DNA of 64,000 bases, from assembly GCA_023394955.1 (NCBI GenBank), contig JAEWZY010000061.1, forward strand, positions 1 to 64,000, read 5' to 3'. Under the pieces are notes generated by a model. That model was given only the letters and a program-made list of their open reading frames with translations. It was not told the DNA's origin and did not search any database. The first letter of the stretch is position 1; each line of letters opens with the position of its first letter. Source of the DNA: Bacillota bacterium (GTDB lineage Bacteria; Bacillota; UBA4882; UBA8346). This document shows, piece by piece, positions 15,677-24,409 of this stretch. A program made the position numbers and the translations under genes.

Positions 15677-17026
15677 ATGGTAACAGCAGCTGGAGCCTTG
15701 ATTACCGAAGTCGATCCCGACGGCATCGGCGCCGAACTCAAGCTGAAGCCGGGAGACCGACTGTTAGAGATCAACGGCGTTAAACCGGAAGACTTCATCG
15801 ATTATCTGATATTAACCGCTGAAGAACATCTTGACCTGAGAATACTGAAGCAATCCGGAGAGTATTTGGAGTTTGAATTTGAAAAAGACCCCGAGGAAAT
15901 TTTGGGTTTGAGTTTTGAAACAGCCGTGTTCGACGGGATTAAAACTTGCCGGAATCATTGTCTATTTTGCTTTGTCCACCAACTGCCTTCCGGCCAGCGG
16001 GACTCCCTCTATATCAAAGACGATGACTACCGCCTCTCTTTTCTCCAAGGAAGTTACGTCACCTTAACTAATTTGACCGCGGCCGACTGGGAGCGGATCG
16101 AAAGACTGCATTTGAGTCCGTTATATATTTCGGTCCATGCTACCGACCAGATGGCGCGCGAGAGATTGCTAGGTTCCAGATCCGTTGAACCGATTTTAAA
16201 CCAATTAAAACGGTTGGCCGCGGCAGGGATTACCCTTCACACCCAAGCGGTGGTCTGTCCTGGAATTAACGACGGCCCGATCCTGGAAAAAACCATTAGC
16301 GATTTGGCGGATTTATGGCCCCAAGTGGCATCCTTAGCTGTTGTGCCGGTTGGTTTGACCGGACACCGGCAAAAACTTTTTAACTTAAGAGTCCCGAATC
16401 GGAATGAGGCCCAAAAGACCCTGGAAATAATAGAGAGACATCAAAAAAAATTTTTCAAGAAAACCAACACCAGGTTTGTATTTGCCGCCGATGAATGGTA
16501 TATTATAGCGAGGGAAGCTTTTCCATCGGATGAAGAGTATGAAGGATACCCTCAGTTGGATAACGGCGTTGGTTTAATCCGGTGGTTTTTAACTGAATTT
16601 AACGAGAATTTGCCTAGGGTCGCCCAATCGTTGCAAACCATTGAGGGGGATCTGGTGATAGTTACCGGCGCTTCTGCCATCGGACTCTGGGATGAAATAA
16701 AGAAGACGCTCAGCAAGGATTTTCCTGAGTTAAAGTTGACTGTCTTGCCGGTTTCCAATCATTTTTTCGGCCCTTCAGTCACGGTAACCGGCTTACTTAC
16801 GGGGCGCGATATGATAAAGGCGATTCGGAGCCGCCCCCAGTCGGAGAAGGAAGTATATCTGATTCCCGCGGTAACTTTAAAACAAGGGGAGGCCCTATTT
16901 TTAGACGGATTATCGGTTAATGATTTAATTGAAGCTTGCCGGCCTAAAAAAGTGGCGCTAGTGCCTACCAGAGCTTCGGATTGGTTGGATTGGATCGTAT
17001 CTACTTTGGTAAATTCAGTATTTTAA
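15677..17026 (+). CDS. PDZ-radical SAM-DUF512 family protein
   Basis: 449 residues; AAGGAGGAG before the ATG. An N-terminal PDZ-like domain (about 1-65, GAELKLKPGDRLLEINGV) precedes a radical SAM core with the cluster ligands CRNHCLFCF (CxxxCxxC), followed by RDSLYIKDDDYRLSFLQGSY, a signature of the family. The C-terminal third is DUF512. The family is widespread in Bacillota and usually sits just upstream of der, as here; its substrate is not known to me. It is predicted to use SAM and a 4Fe-4S cluster in the cytoplasm. Family assignment is strong; reaction unknown. Confidence 0.9.
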   Translation: MVTAAGALITEVDPDGIGAELKLKPGDRLLEINGVKPEDFIDYLILTAEEHLDLRILKQSGEYLEFEFEKDPEEILGLSFETAVFDGIKTCRNHCLFCFVHQLPSGQRDSLYIKDDDYRLSFLQGSYVTLTNLTAADWERIERLHLSPLYISVHATDQMARERLLGSRSVEPILNQLKRLAAAGITLHTQAVVCPGINDGPILEKTISDLADLWPQVASLAVVPVGLTGHRQKLFNLRVPNRNEAQKTLEIIERHQKKFFKKTNTRFVFAADEWYIIAREAFPSDEEYEGYPQLDNGVGLIRWFLTEFNENLPRVAQSLQTIEGDLVIVTGASAIGLWDEIKKTLSKDFPELKLTVLPVSNHFFGPSVTVTGLLTGRDMIKAIRSRPQSEKEVYLIPAVTLKQGEALFLDGLSVNDLIEACRPKKVALVPTRASDWLDWIVSTLVNSVF

Positions 17027-17057
17027 ATAGAATTATAAACGAAGGATGTGTTGGCGG

Positions 17058-18383
17058 TTGGCGCGACCGGTGATTGCCGTTGTCGGCAGGCCTAATGTGG
17101 GAAAGTCGACCTTGTTTAACCGGATTATTAAGCAAAAGTTAGCCATTGTCGAAGATACTCCCGGAGTTACTCGAGACCGGCTCTACGCTAAGGGCAATTG
17201 GTTAAATCGGGAATTTTTACTGATTGATACCGGGGGCTTGACTGATGAACGGGACCCGATCCAGACTCAAATCCGTCAACAAGTGGATTTAGCCCTGGAA
17301 GAAGCTGACGCCGTCATTATGGTGGTTGATGGACGGGAGACCTTGACCGCCTCCGATTATCAGGTGGTGGAATTACTTCGTAAAACGAAGAAACCGGTTA
17401 TTTTAGCTGTCAATAAAATTGAGACACACCCGGCTATAGTTGATCCCGAGATCTATAGTTTGGGCTTGGGGGAACCGATTTTAATCTCGGCCGATCATGG
17501 TTTGAATATCGGCGATCTGTTGGAAACGGTCATGTCCCACATTGTCATGGAGCACGAGGCTGAAGAGGAGGATCTGATCCGGGTAACCTTCGTCGGCCGA
17601 CCTAATGTGGGCAAATCGTCTTTGATCAATGCTCTATTAGGCGAAGAACGGGTGATCGTGAGCGATCGGCCCGGTACGACTCGTGACGCGATTGATACAC
17701 CACTTCAACTCGATGGTATCAATTATCTATTGGTCGATACCGCCGGGATTAGACGTAAATCCAAGGTTGAAGAAGCGGTTGAGTATTATAGCGTTTTAAG
17801 AGCGATCCGGGCGGTGGAAAGATCCGATGTGGCGATTATGGTATTGGATGCTACCGAAGTCATTACTGAGCAAGATTTGAGAATCGCCGGTATCATCAAA
17901 GAAGCCGGAAAGGCTTGTCTGGTTTTGATTAATAAATGGGATTTGGTTGAGAAAGATAATACGACGGCTGGTAATTATGAGGAACAAATCCGTCGCGAAT
18001 TAGCTTTTTTAGATTATGCTCCGCTTTTATTCGTATCCGCTAAAACCGGACAACGATTGGGTAAGGTGCTGCAATTGGTCAACACGGTAATGGAAAGTTA
18101 TACATTTAGAATCTCCAGTAACCGGCTGAACCAGATTGTCGGAGAAATAACCGCCTTACATCAGCCGCCATCCGTCAAAGGGAGAATGTTTAAAATTTAT
18201 TATACTAAGCAAATTAAGGTTAAACCGCCTACTTTTCAGTTAAACGTTAATGAACCCGAAGGTATGCATTTCTCCTACGAAAGATATTTGGAGAATAAAC
18301 TACGTGAGTATTTTGGTTTCGTCGGCTCCCCGATCCGGTTTAAGATGAAAGGGAAGCAAGATAATTCTATTCAACAGGAGTGA
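17058..18383 (+). CDS. der: Ribosome-assembly GTPase Der
   Basis: 441 residues from TTG 17058, which gives the family-typical start ARPVIAVVGRPNVGKST and leaves GAAGGATG (17041-17048) at a proper distance; the ATG at 17046 lies inside that signal. Two tandem GTPase domains are visible: first G1 GRPNVGKST, G3 DTGG and NKIE; second GRPNVGKSS, DTAG and NKWD. The C-terminal KH-like domain follows from about residue 350. Der is needed for 50S subunit maturation. It heads the conserved der-plsY-gpsA-spoIVA-hup block; plsY begins six bases later. Confidence 0.97.
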   Translation: MARPVIAVVGRPNVGKSTLFNRIIKQKLAIVEDTPGVTRDRLYAKGNWLNREFLLIDTGGLTDERDPIQTQIRQQVDLALEEADAVIMVVDGRETLTASDYQVVELLRKTKKPVILAVNKIETHPAIVDPEIYSLGLGEPILISADHGLNIGDLLETVMSHIVMEHEAEEEDLIRVTFVGRPNVGKSSLINALLGEERVIVSDRPGTTRDAIDTPLQLDGINYLLVDTAGIRRKSKVEEAVEYYSVLRAIRAVERSDVAIMVLDATEVITEQDLRIAGIIKEAGKACLVLINKWDLVEKDNTTAGNYEEQIRRELAFLDYAPLLFVSAKTGQRLGKVLQLVNTVMESYTFRISSNRLNQIVGEITALHQPPSVKGRMFKIYYTKQIKVKPPTFQLNVNEPEGMHFSYERYLENKLREYFGFVGSPIRFKMKGKQDNSIQQE

Positions 18384-18388
18384 AGGAC

Positions 18389-19027
18389 GTGTTTCAAACC
18401 AATAATCTATTGGCCCAGTTATTAGTCTTAGTACTGAGTTATTTGATTGGCTCAATTACCACCGGCGATGTTGTGGCTCATTTTAAAAAAGTGGACTTAC
18501 GGGGCCAAGGCAGCGGCAGCATCGGAGCAACCAATGTCTTTCGCGCGATGGGCTGGTTTTTTGCGGCTATCGTTTTGATAGGTGACGCTCTTAAAGGTAT
18601 CATCGCGGTTATCCTAGGAGGTAAGCTTGTCGGGAATATCGGTGGTTTTGACTTTGCGGTTTTGTCCGGGGTTGCGGCGATTATTGGGCATAATTGGCCG
18701 GTTTACACCCGTTTTCGGGGTGGGAAGGGTATCGCCACGTCCTTAGGGGTAATTATCGGGTTGACTTCTAAGAGTCTTTTGATAATACTGCCGGCTTGGA
18801 TTATTTCCTTTATCGTCACAGGTTTTGTTTCATTGGCATCAATTTTAGCCGCGCTTTCTTATCCAATCTCGGTCTTCATTAGTTATCCGGGTGATTACTA
18901 CAAATTAGCTTTTGCGGTGATAATCGCAATTTTAGCAGTGTATAGGCATAAGTCCAATTTGCAAAGATTGTTTCAAGGCAAGGAACACCGCATTTTATAT
19001 AATAAGAGAAAGGGAGCAGACAAATGA
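18389..19027 (+). CDS. plsY: Acyl-phosphate glycerol-3-phosphate acyltransferase PlsY
   Basis: 212 residues from GTG 18389; AGGAG at 18376-18380 is eight bases away, while the alternative GTG at 18380 overlaps it. An integral membrane enzyme that acylates glycerol-3-phosphate from acyl-phosphate, the first step of phospholipid synthesis. Family motifs: GSGSIGATNVFRAMGW, then GHNWPVYTRFRGGKGIATSLG, and five or so membrane helices. Its product pathway needs the next gene, gpsA, which supplies glycerol-3-phosphate and overlaps by four bases (ATGA). PlsX, its partner, is not in this window. Confidence 0.96.
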   Translation: MFQTNNLLAQLLVLVLSYLIGSITTGDVVAHFKKVDLRGQGSGSIGATNVFRAMGWFFAAIVLIGDALKGIIAVILGGKLVGNIGGFDFAVLSGVAAIIGHNWPVYTRFRGGKGIATSLGVIIGLTSKSLLIILPAWIISFIVTGFVSLASILAALSYPISVFISYPGDYYKLAFAVIIAILAVYRHKSNLQRLFQGKEHRILYNKRKGADK

Positions 19028-20052
19028 TTGGGATTATTGGAAGCGGCGGATGGGGAACTGCTCTTGCTAAAGCTTGCGCTGAAAAGGAACACCCGGTTCA
19101 AATCTGGGCCATGGAACCGGAAGTGGTGGCGGAAATCAATCGGCAACATACCAACCATACGTTTTTACCCGGTGTGGAATTACCCGAGGCGCTTTACGCC
19201 AGTAATTCAATTAAAGAAGTAGTTTCCGGAAAAAAGTTTATTTTTATTGCTGTCCCCAGCCAATGGGTGCGCAGTGTCGCCAAACAGATGGCGGCCTACT
19301 TAAATCCGAATGCGATTGTGATTAGCGTTTCCAAAGGTCTCGATCCCGAAAGCCTTAAAACCTTAACCGCGGTCTTGACCGAAGAATTGCCGACGGTGGA
19401 TCCCAATGCTATATTGGCTCTATCAGGGCCAAACCATGCCGAAGAGGTTGCCAGGAGAATCCCTTCAGCTACGGTAGTCGCCACTCCGGCCCTGAAATTT
19501 GCCGAAGAGGTTCAAGATCTGCTGATTTCCGATGTCTTCCGGGTTTATACCAATCCGGACCGGCTCGGGGTCCAACTGGGTGGAGCGTTAAAGAACATCA
19601 TTGCCCTAGCGGCCGGAATTTCCGATGGTTTGGGGTTTGGCGATAATACCAAAGCAGCCTTGGTTACTAGGGGTTTGGCGGAAATGTCCCGTTTAGGTGT
19701 GGCCTTAGGCGCCCAGTCGCCGACCTTTGCAGGCCTTTCCGGTATGGGAGACCTTTTTGTGACCGCCGCCAGTAAGCATAGCAGGAATGCCTGGGCCGGC
19801 CGGGAATTGGGCAAAGGGAGGAGCCTGGTTGATATCGTTGGCTCCACTAAAATGGTTGTCGAAGGAGTCAGCACTACCAAAGCAGCCTACCAAATAGCCA
19901 AGGAAACTAAGGTGGAGATGCCGATCACTTTTATCACTCATCAAATTCTCTTTGAAAACCTGTCACCTAAAGAAGGCGTGAGTCAATTAATGGAGCGGAT
20001 GAAAACTCACGAAATGGAAGAGGTAGTTTTTGCGACTTATTCTTGGAAATAA
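19024..20052 (+). CDS. gpsA: Glycerol-3-phosphate dehydrogenase [NAD(P)+]
   Basis: 342 residues. It reduces dihydroxyacetone phosphate to glycerol-3-phosphate for lipid synthesis. The Rossmann start IGIIGSGGWGTALA, the FIAVPSQWVR strand, ISVSKGLDPES, ALSGPNHAEEVA and the catalytic-Lys region LGGALKNIIALAAGISDGLG are all present, followed by the C-terminal GMGDLFVTAASKHSRN block. Length is normal. Start ATG overlaps the plsY stop by four bases, so translation is coupled. A terminator follows 14 bases after the stop, separating it from spoIVA. Confidence 0.97.
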   Translation: MIGIIGSGGWGTALAKACAEKEHPVQIWAMEPEVVAEINRQHTNHTFLPGVELPEALYASNSIKEVVSGKKFIFIAVPSQWVRSVAKQMAAYLNPNAIVISVSKGLDPESLKTLTAVLTEELPTVDPNAILALSGPNHAEEVARRIPSATVVATPALKFAEEVQDLLISDVFRVYTNPDRLGVQLGGALKNIIALAAGISDGLGFGDNTKAALVTRGLAEMSRLGVALGAQSPTFAGLSGMGDLFVTAASKHSRNAWAGRELGKGRSLVDIVGSTKMVVEGVSTTKAAYQIAKETKVEMPITFITHQILFENLSPKEGVSQLMERMKTHEMEEVVFATYSWK

Positions 20053-20066
20053 TGAACAATAGTATT

Positions 20067-20092
20067 AAGGGCTCCTTTGGGGCTCTTTTTTT
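20067..20092 (+). terminator. Intrinsic terminator after gpsA
   Basis: Nine-base stem (AAGGGCTCC with GGGGCTCTT, two G-U pairs), three-base loop, then a run of seven T. Confidence 0.8.
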
Positions 20093-20561
20093 GTTGCCGG
20101 ATAATTGCTGCTTTAAAAAGAAAACGCGAGTTATGGTAGTTATATCTTACCATTCGTTATTTTCTCCTCGATTGATTGGAATTAAGTGATCATCTGCTCA
20201 GATACGCATGTAATCGAAGAACGATGTGATAAGTATTATAAATTAAAATATGCGATTACAATGAGACCACTACTTCGCTAAGCTGGTTTCCTGAACGTCG
20301 AATTTCCAACTTCAATCATTAAATTTTTAGCATCGAAACTCCCTATTCGGAGTTTATCAGTTTGCTTAAGAATATTAGTTATATTGAGAGTAGACTACCA
20401 ATATATATATATTGTTAATTAGTATGGACAGCGGTACCAAGGGGGGGATGACTAAATTCCCATTCAAAGACTACTTTGTTGAATCAAGTCTTTTATATTT
20501 ATTTTAAGACAGTTCTTAACAAAGTAGCGATAAATCAATTATTATTAAAGGGGGGAAACAG
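20093..20561. other. Long spoIVA upstream region
   Basis: No sizeable gene. An 8-base inverted repeat (TGTAATCG at 20209-20216, complement at 20253-20260) and a TA-repeat (20399-20413) are visible. A tiny frame from ATG 20424 to TAA 20507 (27 codons) lacks a convincing ribosome-binding site. A sporulation sigma-E promoter would be expected here, but I could not assign -35 and -10 boxes with confidence. Confidence 0.5.
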
Positions 20562-22040
20562 ATGGAGAGGTATGATATCTTCCAAGATATCGCCGAACGT
20601 ACCGGTGGAGATATTTATATCGGGGTAGTCGGTCCGGTGCGGACAGGGAAGTCGACTTTTATCAAACGCTTTATGGAAATGTTGGTTATACCGAATATTA
20701 GTAATGTTTATGATCGGGAACGTTCTCAGGATGAACTTCCCCAAAGTGGGAGCGGACGAACTATTATGACTACCGAACCCAAGTTTGTCCCCAGTGAAGC
20801 AGTTGAAGTTCTAATAGCGGATAACATCAATTTCCGGGTACGGTTGGTTGACTGTGTAGGATATGCGGTTGGGGGAGCGGTCGGGTATGAAGACATTAAC
20901 GGCCCGCGGATGGTGCTCACCCCATGGCGGGCTGAACCGGTAAGTTTTGTTGAAGCCGCCGAAATGGGAACCCAAAAAGTTATCAATGATCATTCAACTG
21001 TGGGGCTGGTGGTGACCACCGATGGAAGCATTACGGAAATTGCCAGGGCTGACTATCTGCCGGCGGAGGAACGGGTAGTCGGTGAATTGAAGTCCTTGGG
21101 TAAACCGTTTTTGTTAATTCTTAACTCGACTCATCCGGAGCAATTTGAAACCCAAGAATTGGTTGGGCAATTACAGCAAAAGTATGAGGTGCCGGTCTTA
21201 GCCGTTAATTGTTCACAAATGAGCTCCGCCGATATTGAAAGCGTCCTTCAAGAATTGCTTTATATGTTTCCGGTGCGGGAGATCCAAATTGACTTTCCAA
21301 AATGGGTGGAAGAGCTTTCCGGTGATCATTGGCTCCGGTCTAGGTTTGAAAATGGGGCTTACGCGGCGGTCTCCAATTTAGACCGGGTGCGCGATGTGGA
21401 AATGGCTGTTAATTCACTGGGCGGCTTGGAAGATGTTCAGAATGTCCGGCTGGATAACTTGAGTTTAGGAAATGGTTCGCTCCGGATTACCATGGAGACT
21501 TCACCGGATTTATTCTACCGAGTTTTAGAGGAAATTTCGGGATTCACCATTAGTGGGGATCATCATTTGATGCGGTTGATCCGTGAATTATCAGTTGCTA
21601 AAAGAGAATATGATAAAGTGGCCGTCGCTTTGCAACAGGTTCGCGATCAAGGTTATGGAGTGGTCCAACCGCTTTTAAATGAATTGACATTGGCCGAACC
21701 GGAGTTGATCAAACATGGCAACCGTTTCGGAGTTAAATTAAAAGCAAGCGCTCCTTCAATTCACATGATTAAAGTAGATATAATGACGGAAATCTCGCCG
21801 ATTGTCGGCACTGAAAAGCAAGGCGAAGAATTCCTCAAATATCTTACGGATGAATTTGAAAAGGATCCCTCCCGGATTTGGCAGACCGATTTCTTTGGTA
21901 AATCAATGAATGATTTGGTCAAGGAGGGAATCCAGTCGAAATTGGCGCGAATGCCTGAAAACGCCCAAGAAAAGCTTCAAGAAACCTTAACCAAGATTTT
22001 GAACGAAGGCAGCGGTGGTTTGATCTGTATCATTCTTTAA
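20562..22040 (+). CDS. spoIVA: Stage IV sporulation protein A
   Basis: 492 residues; GGGGGGAAA before the ATG. This ATPase polymerises on the forespore surface and forms the base of the spore coat. The N-terminus is diagnostic: MERYDIFQDIAERTGGDIYI followed by the Walker A-like GPVRTGKSTFIKRF. The C-terminus ends GGLICIIL; that hydrophobic tail, needed for anchoring in the known protein, is conserved. Length equals the Bacillus protein. It is found between gpsA and hup as in Bacillus. Its presence marks the organism as spore-forming or descended from spore formers. Expected regulation is by mother-cell sigma-E, not verified here. Confidence 0.98.
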   Translation: MERYDIFQDIAERTGGDIYIGVVGPVRTGKSTFIKRFMEMLVIPNISNVYDRERSQDELPQSGSGRTIMTTEPKFVPSEAVEVLIADNINFRVRLVDCVGYAVGGAVGYEDINGPRMVLTPWRAEPVSFVEAAEMGTQKVINDHSTVGLVVTTDGSITEIARADYLPAEERVVGELKSLGKPFLLILNSTHPEQFETQELVGQLQQKYEVPVLAVNCSQMSSADIESVLQELLYMFPVREIQIDFPKWVEELSGDHWLRSRFENGAYAAVSNLDRVRDVEMAVNSLGGLEDVQNVRLDNLSLGNGSLRITMETSPDLFYRVLEEISGFTISGDHHLMRLIRELSVAKREYDKVAVALQQVRDQGYGVVQPLLNELTLAEPELIKHGNRFGVKLKASAPSIHMIKVDIMTEISPIVGTEKQGEEFLKYLTDEFEKDPSRIWQTDFFGKSMNDLVKEGIQSKLARMPENAQEKLQETLTKILNEGSGGLICIIL

Positions 22041-22069
22041 AAAATTGATCAAGTTCTCGAATTTTAGTA

Positions 22070-22100
22070 AAAAATGGTCTATTCAAGACCATTTTTAATT
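22070..22100 (+). terminator. Intrinsic terminator after spoIVA
   Basis: Perfect 11-base stem AAAAATGGTCT with its complement at 22086-22096, 5-base loop, T-rich tail. The following 250 bases up to hup are AT-rich with no ORF I can support. Confidence 0.85.
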
Positions 22101-22354
22101 TTGTCTTTTATGCTCTGGGCACTTCATTTGTTTTGATTATCGAAAAAATTTATTTTAAAGGATTTTAAAAATTGTTTTAGCTGCAAGAATGGCTCAAACC
22201 CAGTGGTGGGCTGAAAAAAGTTATGATTTTTTGGTTTGAAAAGCAGGAGATAAGGGAAAAATCTAGAATTAAAGGTGATAGTAGATTTTACCAAGGTTAA
22301 CCTGAAATATTAAAAAAGAAATTTCCACTTTTTTCGGAAGGAGGTGAATTGTTA

Positions 22355-22633
22355 ATGACCAAAACCGAACTCATCGATAAAGTTGCCGAGAAGAGTGGTT
22401 TAACCAAAAAAGATTCCGGCAAAGCCATTGATGCAGTCATCAATTCCATGACTCAAGCTTTGTCTAAAGGTGAGAAAGTCCAGTTAGTAGGTTTCGGTAG
22501 TTTTGAAGTCCGTAAGCGAGAAGCCCGAAAAGGCCGCAATCCTCAAACCGGCGCAGAGATCAAAATTGCCGCCCGTAAAGTACCGGTATTCAAAGCTGGA
22601 AAAGCTCTGAAAGACGCCGTTGCTAAGAAGTAA
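22355..22633 (+). CDS. hup: HU-type DNA-binding protein
   Basis: 92 residues from ATG 22355 (AAGGAGGTG at 22338-22345; the TTG at 22349 is too close). Nucleoid-associated DNA-bending protein. The sequence is a textbook HU: TKTELIDKVAEKSGLTKKD, GFGSFEVRKREARKGRNPQT with the NP wedge that intercalates DNA, and a Lys-rich end. It follows spoIVA as in Bacillus (hbs). A very strong terminator comes 15 bases after the stop, so it is probably a single-gene transcript, as usual for an abundant protein. Confidence 0.98.
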   Translation: MTKTELIDKVAEKSGLTKKDSGKAIDAVINSMTQALSKGEKVQLVGFGSFEVRKREARKGRNPQTGAEIKIAARKVPVFKAGKALKDAVAKK

Positions 22634-22648
22634 TTAAAAAAGAAATGA

Positions 22649-22679
22649 GGATGGATCCCGCTGGGGTCCATCCTTTTTT
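22649..22679 (+). terminator. Intrinsic terminator after hup
   Basis: Eleven-base stem GGATGGATCCC pairing with 22663-22673 (one mismatch or wobble), loop GCT, then six T. Confidence 0.9.
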
Positions 22680-22740
22680 GCGCCTCTTTGGTTCTTTCCC
22701 TGTGAAACGAGGAATAAATTAGCATGGGAGGGAGCGGATA

Positions 22741-23490
22741 ATGGTATTATATATTAAAAGAACAATTCTTTTGGTGATTTGTCTCTTATTTACTTTTGGA
22801 TTGGGCTATTGGACCGGAAGACTTTCAACGAAGGATTTACCAGTGGTTGGATTGTTAGCTCGAGAAATGCCCGTTTTTTATGTGAAGAAAAAAGCGCCTG
22901 ATGTTTGCCTTACCTTTGATATTAGTTGGGGAGAAAAGACTTGGCCCTTAGTTTTAAACGTTCTCGAAGAACAGCAAACCCCGGCCACGTTTTTTCTCTC
23001 CGGGCCATGGGCGATTAAGTATCCCGATGCTGTAAAGGCCATTTATAATCAAGGGCATGAAATCGCCAGTCATGGAGACCGTCATTTGAATTTAAGCCGG
23101 TACCCCAAAGAAACCGTTAAAGAGAATATTACCAAGGCGCACCGGGACTTGTTATCCGTTGTTGATCAGGTGGCCCCATATTTTCGGCCTCCGAACGGGG
23201 ACTATGACGATTTAGTGATTGATACCGCTAGAGAACTTGGTTTTGAGACTGTAATTTGGTCGGTGGATTCCCTTGATTGGAAAAACCCCGGCCCGGATTA
23301 TATGGTTGCCCGGGTTTTAGAACGCGCTTTTTCAGGCGCGATCATTCTTTGCCATGCCAGTGATTCCAGTCGTGAAATTCATTTAGCTCTTCCCAGAATC
23401 ATCTCCGGACTCCGCAAGAAGGGGTTTCGATTAGTTACTCTTTCACAATTAGCGGAAGGCGGATCTTTTGCTAGAAGCGATCCCCGCTAA
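22741..23490 (+). CDS. Polysaccharide deacetylase, PdaB-like sporulation type
   Basis: 249 residues with a membrane anchor at about 6-25. The NodB-type catalytic domain spans about 55-235: CLTFDISWGEKTW (motif 1; TFDISWG instead of TFDDG is typical of the PdaB branch), GHEIASHGDRHLN (motif 2, metal ligands), FRPPNGDYDD (motif 3) and IILCHASDSS (motif 5). It likely removes acetyl groups from peptidoglycan outside the membrane. PdaB in Bacillus is made during sporulation for cortex maintenance; the same role is plausible here beside spoIVA, but is inferred. Single gene upstream of lepB. Confidence 0.85.
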   Translation: MVLYIKRTILLVICLLFTFGLGYWTGRLSTKDLPVVGLLAREMPVFYVKKKAPDVCLTFDISWGEKTWPLVLNVLEEQQTPATFFLSGPWAIKYPDAVKAIYNQGHEIASHGDRHLNLSRYPKETVKENITKAHRDLLSVVDQVAPYFRPPNGDYDDLVIDTARELGFETVIWSVDSLDWKNPGPDYMVARVLERAFSGAIILCHASDSSREIHLALPRIISGLRKKGFRLVTLSQLAEGGSFARSDPR

Positions 23491-23540
23491 ACTTCCCGCC
23501 GTACTATTATCCTCAAAAAGTTTTTTTTAATCCGGTGATA

Positions 23541-23549
23541 TGTTATAAT
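23541..23549 (+). promoter_or_regulatory. Extended -10 promoter of lepB
   Basis: TGTTATAAT at 23541-23549, about 98 bases before the lepB ATG, leaving a leader of about 90 bases. Confidence 0.6.
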
Positions 23550-23646
23550 TGACCTGCTGAAATTTTTATAGATAAAAGAAGCATTAACTAAAGATAGTTG
23601 GTTTATATTATTCCAATGAATCCGCAAAAAATTTTGAGGTGAAACC

Positions 23647-24225
23647 ATGTCGAAGAAACCACCGAAAACATCGCCGTCAGCTTCAAAGGATATTTCAAAA
23701 CATACCATGTCCCGTTTTGTAAGAGATATTGTCGAAGTAGTAGTTCCGGCGATCATCTTATTTTTAATAATTCGCACTTTTTTTCTGGAGTCACGATTTG
23801 TCCCGTCACCATCAATGGTGCCGACGATCCAAGTTCAAGACCGTTTTTTGTTGAATAAAACCGCTTATTGGTTTAAAACGCCCCAGCGTTACGAAATTGT
23901 GATTTTTAAGCCTCCGGCGCGGGCCGGGGTCAAAGACGATTTTGTGAAAAGGATTATCGGCTTGCCTGGAGAAACAATTAAAATTCATAACGGCGTGGTC
24001 TACATCAATGACCAATCTTTACCGGAACCCTATATCACTCCCGACCGCGCCCCGATTAGGGAGTTTGGCCCTTATATAATCCCGGATGGCAATCTATTTA
24101 TGATGGGAGATAACCGAAATAACAGCCAGGATAGCCGTTATTGGGGGCCGTTGCCGCTTGAAAATATTAAGGGCGAGGCTTGGTGGCGTTTCTGGCCTGT
24201 GAACCGGGCCGGGGTTATTAAGTAG
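23647..24225 (+). CDS. lepB: Signal peptidase I
   Basis: 192 residues; GAGGTGAAA before the ATG. It cleaves signal peptides from exported proteins. One membrane segment (about 28-50) anchors the catalytic part outside. The nucleophile is Ser56 in VPSPSMVPT, the general base Lys101 in FVKRIIGLPGET, and the MGDNRNNSQDSRYWG box is intact. Size and single anchor match the Gram-positive SipS type. The stop codon overlaps the left end of a repeat element that fills the gap to the next gene. Confidence 0.97.
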   Translation: MSKKPPKTSPSASKDISKHTMSRFVRDIVEVVVPAIILFLIIRTFFLESRFVPSPSMVPTIQVQDRFLLNKTAYWFKTPQRYEIVIFKPPARAGVKDDFVKRIIGLPGETIKIHNGVVYINDQSLPEPYITPDRAPIREFGPYIIPDGNLFMMGDNRNNSQDSRYWGPLPLENIKGEAWWRFWPVNRAGVIK

Positions 24226-24383
24226 TCGGGAGTTGAGAATTCAGGAGCCAGTAGTGTAAATTAAGCATTGAGGCCTCTCTAAGCTGAAGATTTAATTAAG
24301 AGAGGTATCTGTGTATAAAACTGGAAAGATTTTGAGAACGGAGCATCCCCTAAAGACCTACTGACTCCTGGCTCCTGACTACT
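24221..24383. repeat. MITE-like palindromic element, copy B
   Basis: Left end AGTAGTCGGGAG plus CAGGAGCCAGTAG, right end CTACTGACTCCTGGCTCC then TGACTACT (24358-24383): inverted arms around about 100 bases. CGGAGCAT at 24339-24346 is 12 bases before the right arm, as in copy A (10055-10213). The left arm supplies the TAG stop of lepB. No ORF or transposase inside. Confidence 0.7.
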
Positions 24384-24409
24384 TCTATCATTTTATATTG
24401 AGGACAAAT

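Noticed and set aside
20424..20507. 27-codon ORF before spoIVA as SpoVM
   Set aside because: The sequence does not match the amphipathic SpoVM peptide and the ribosome-binding site is badly spaced.
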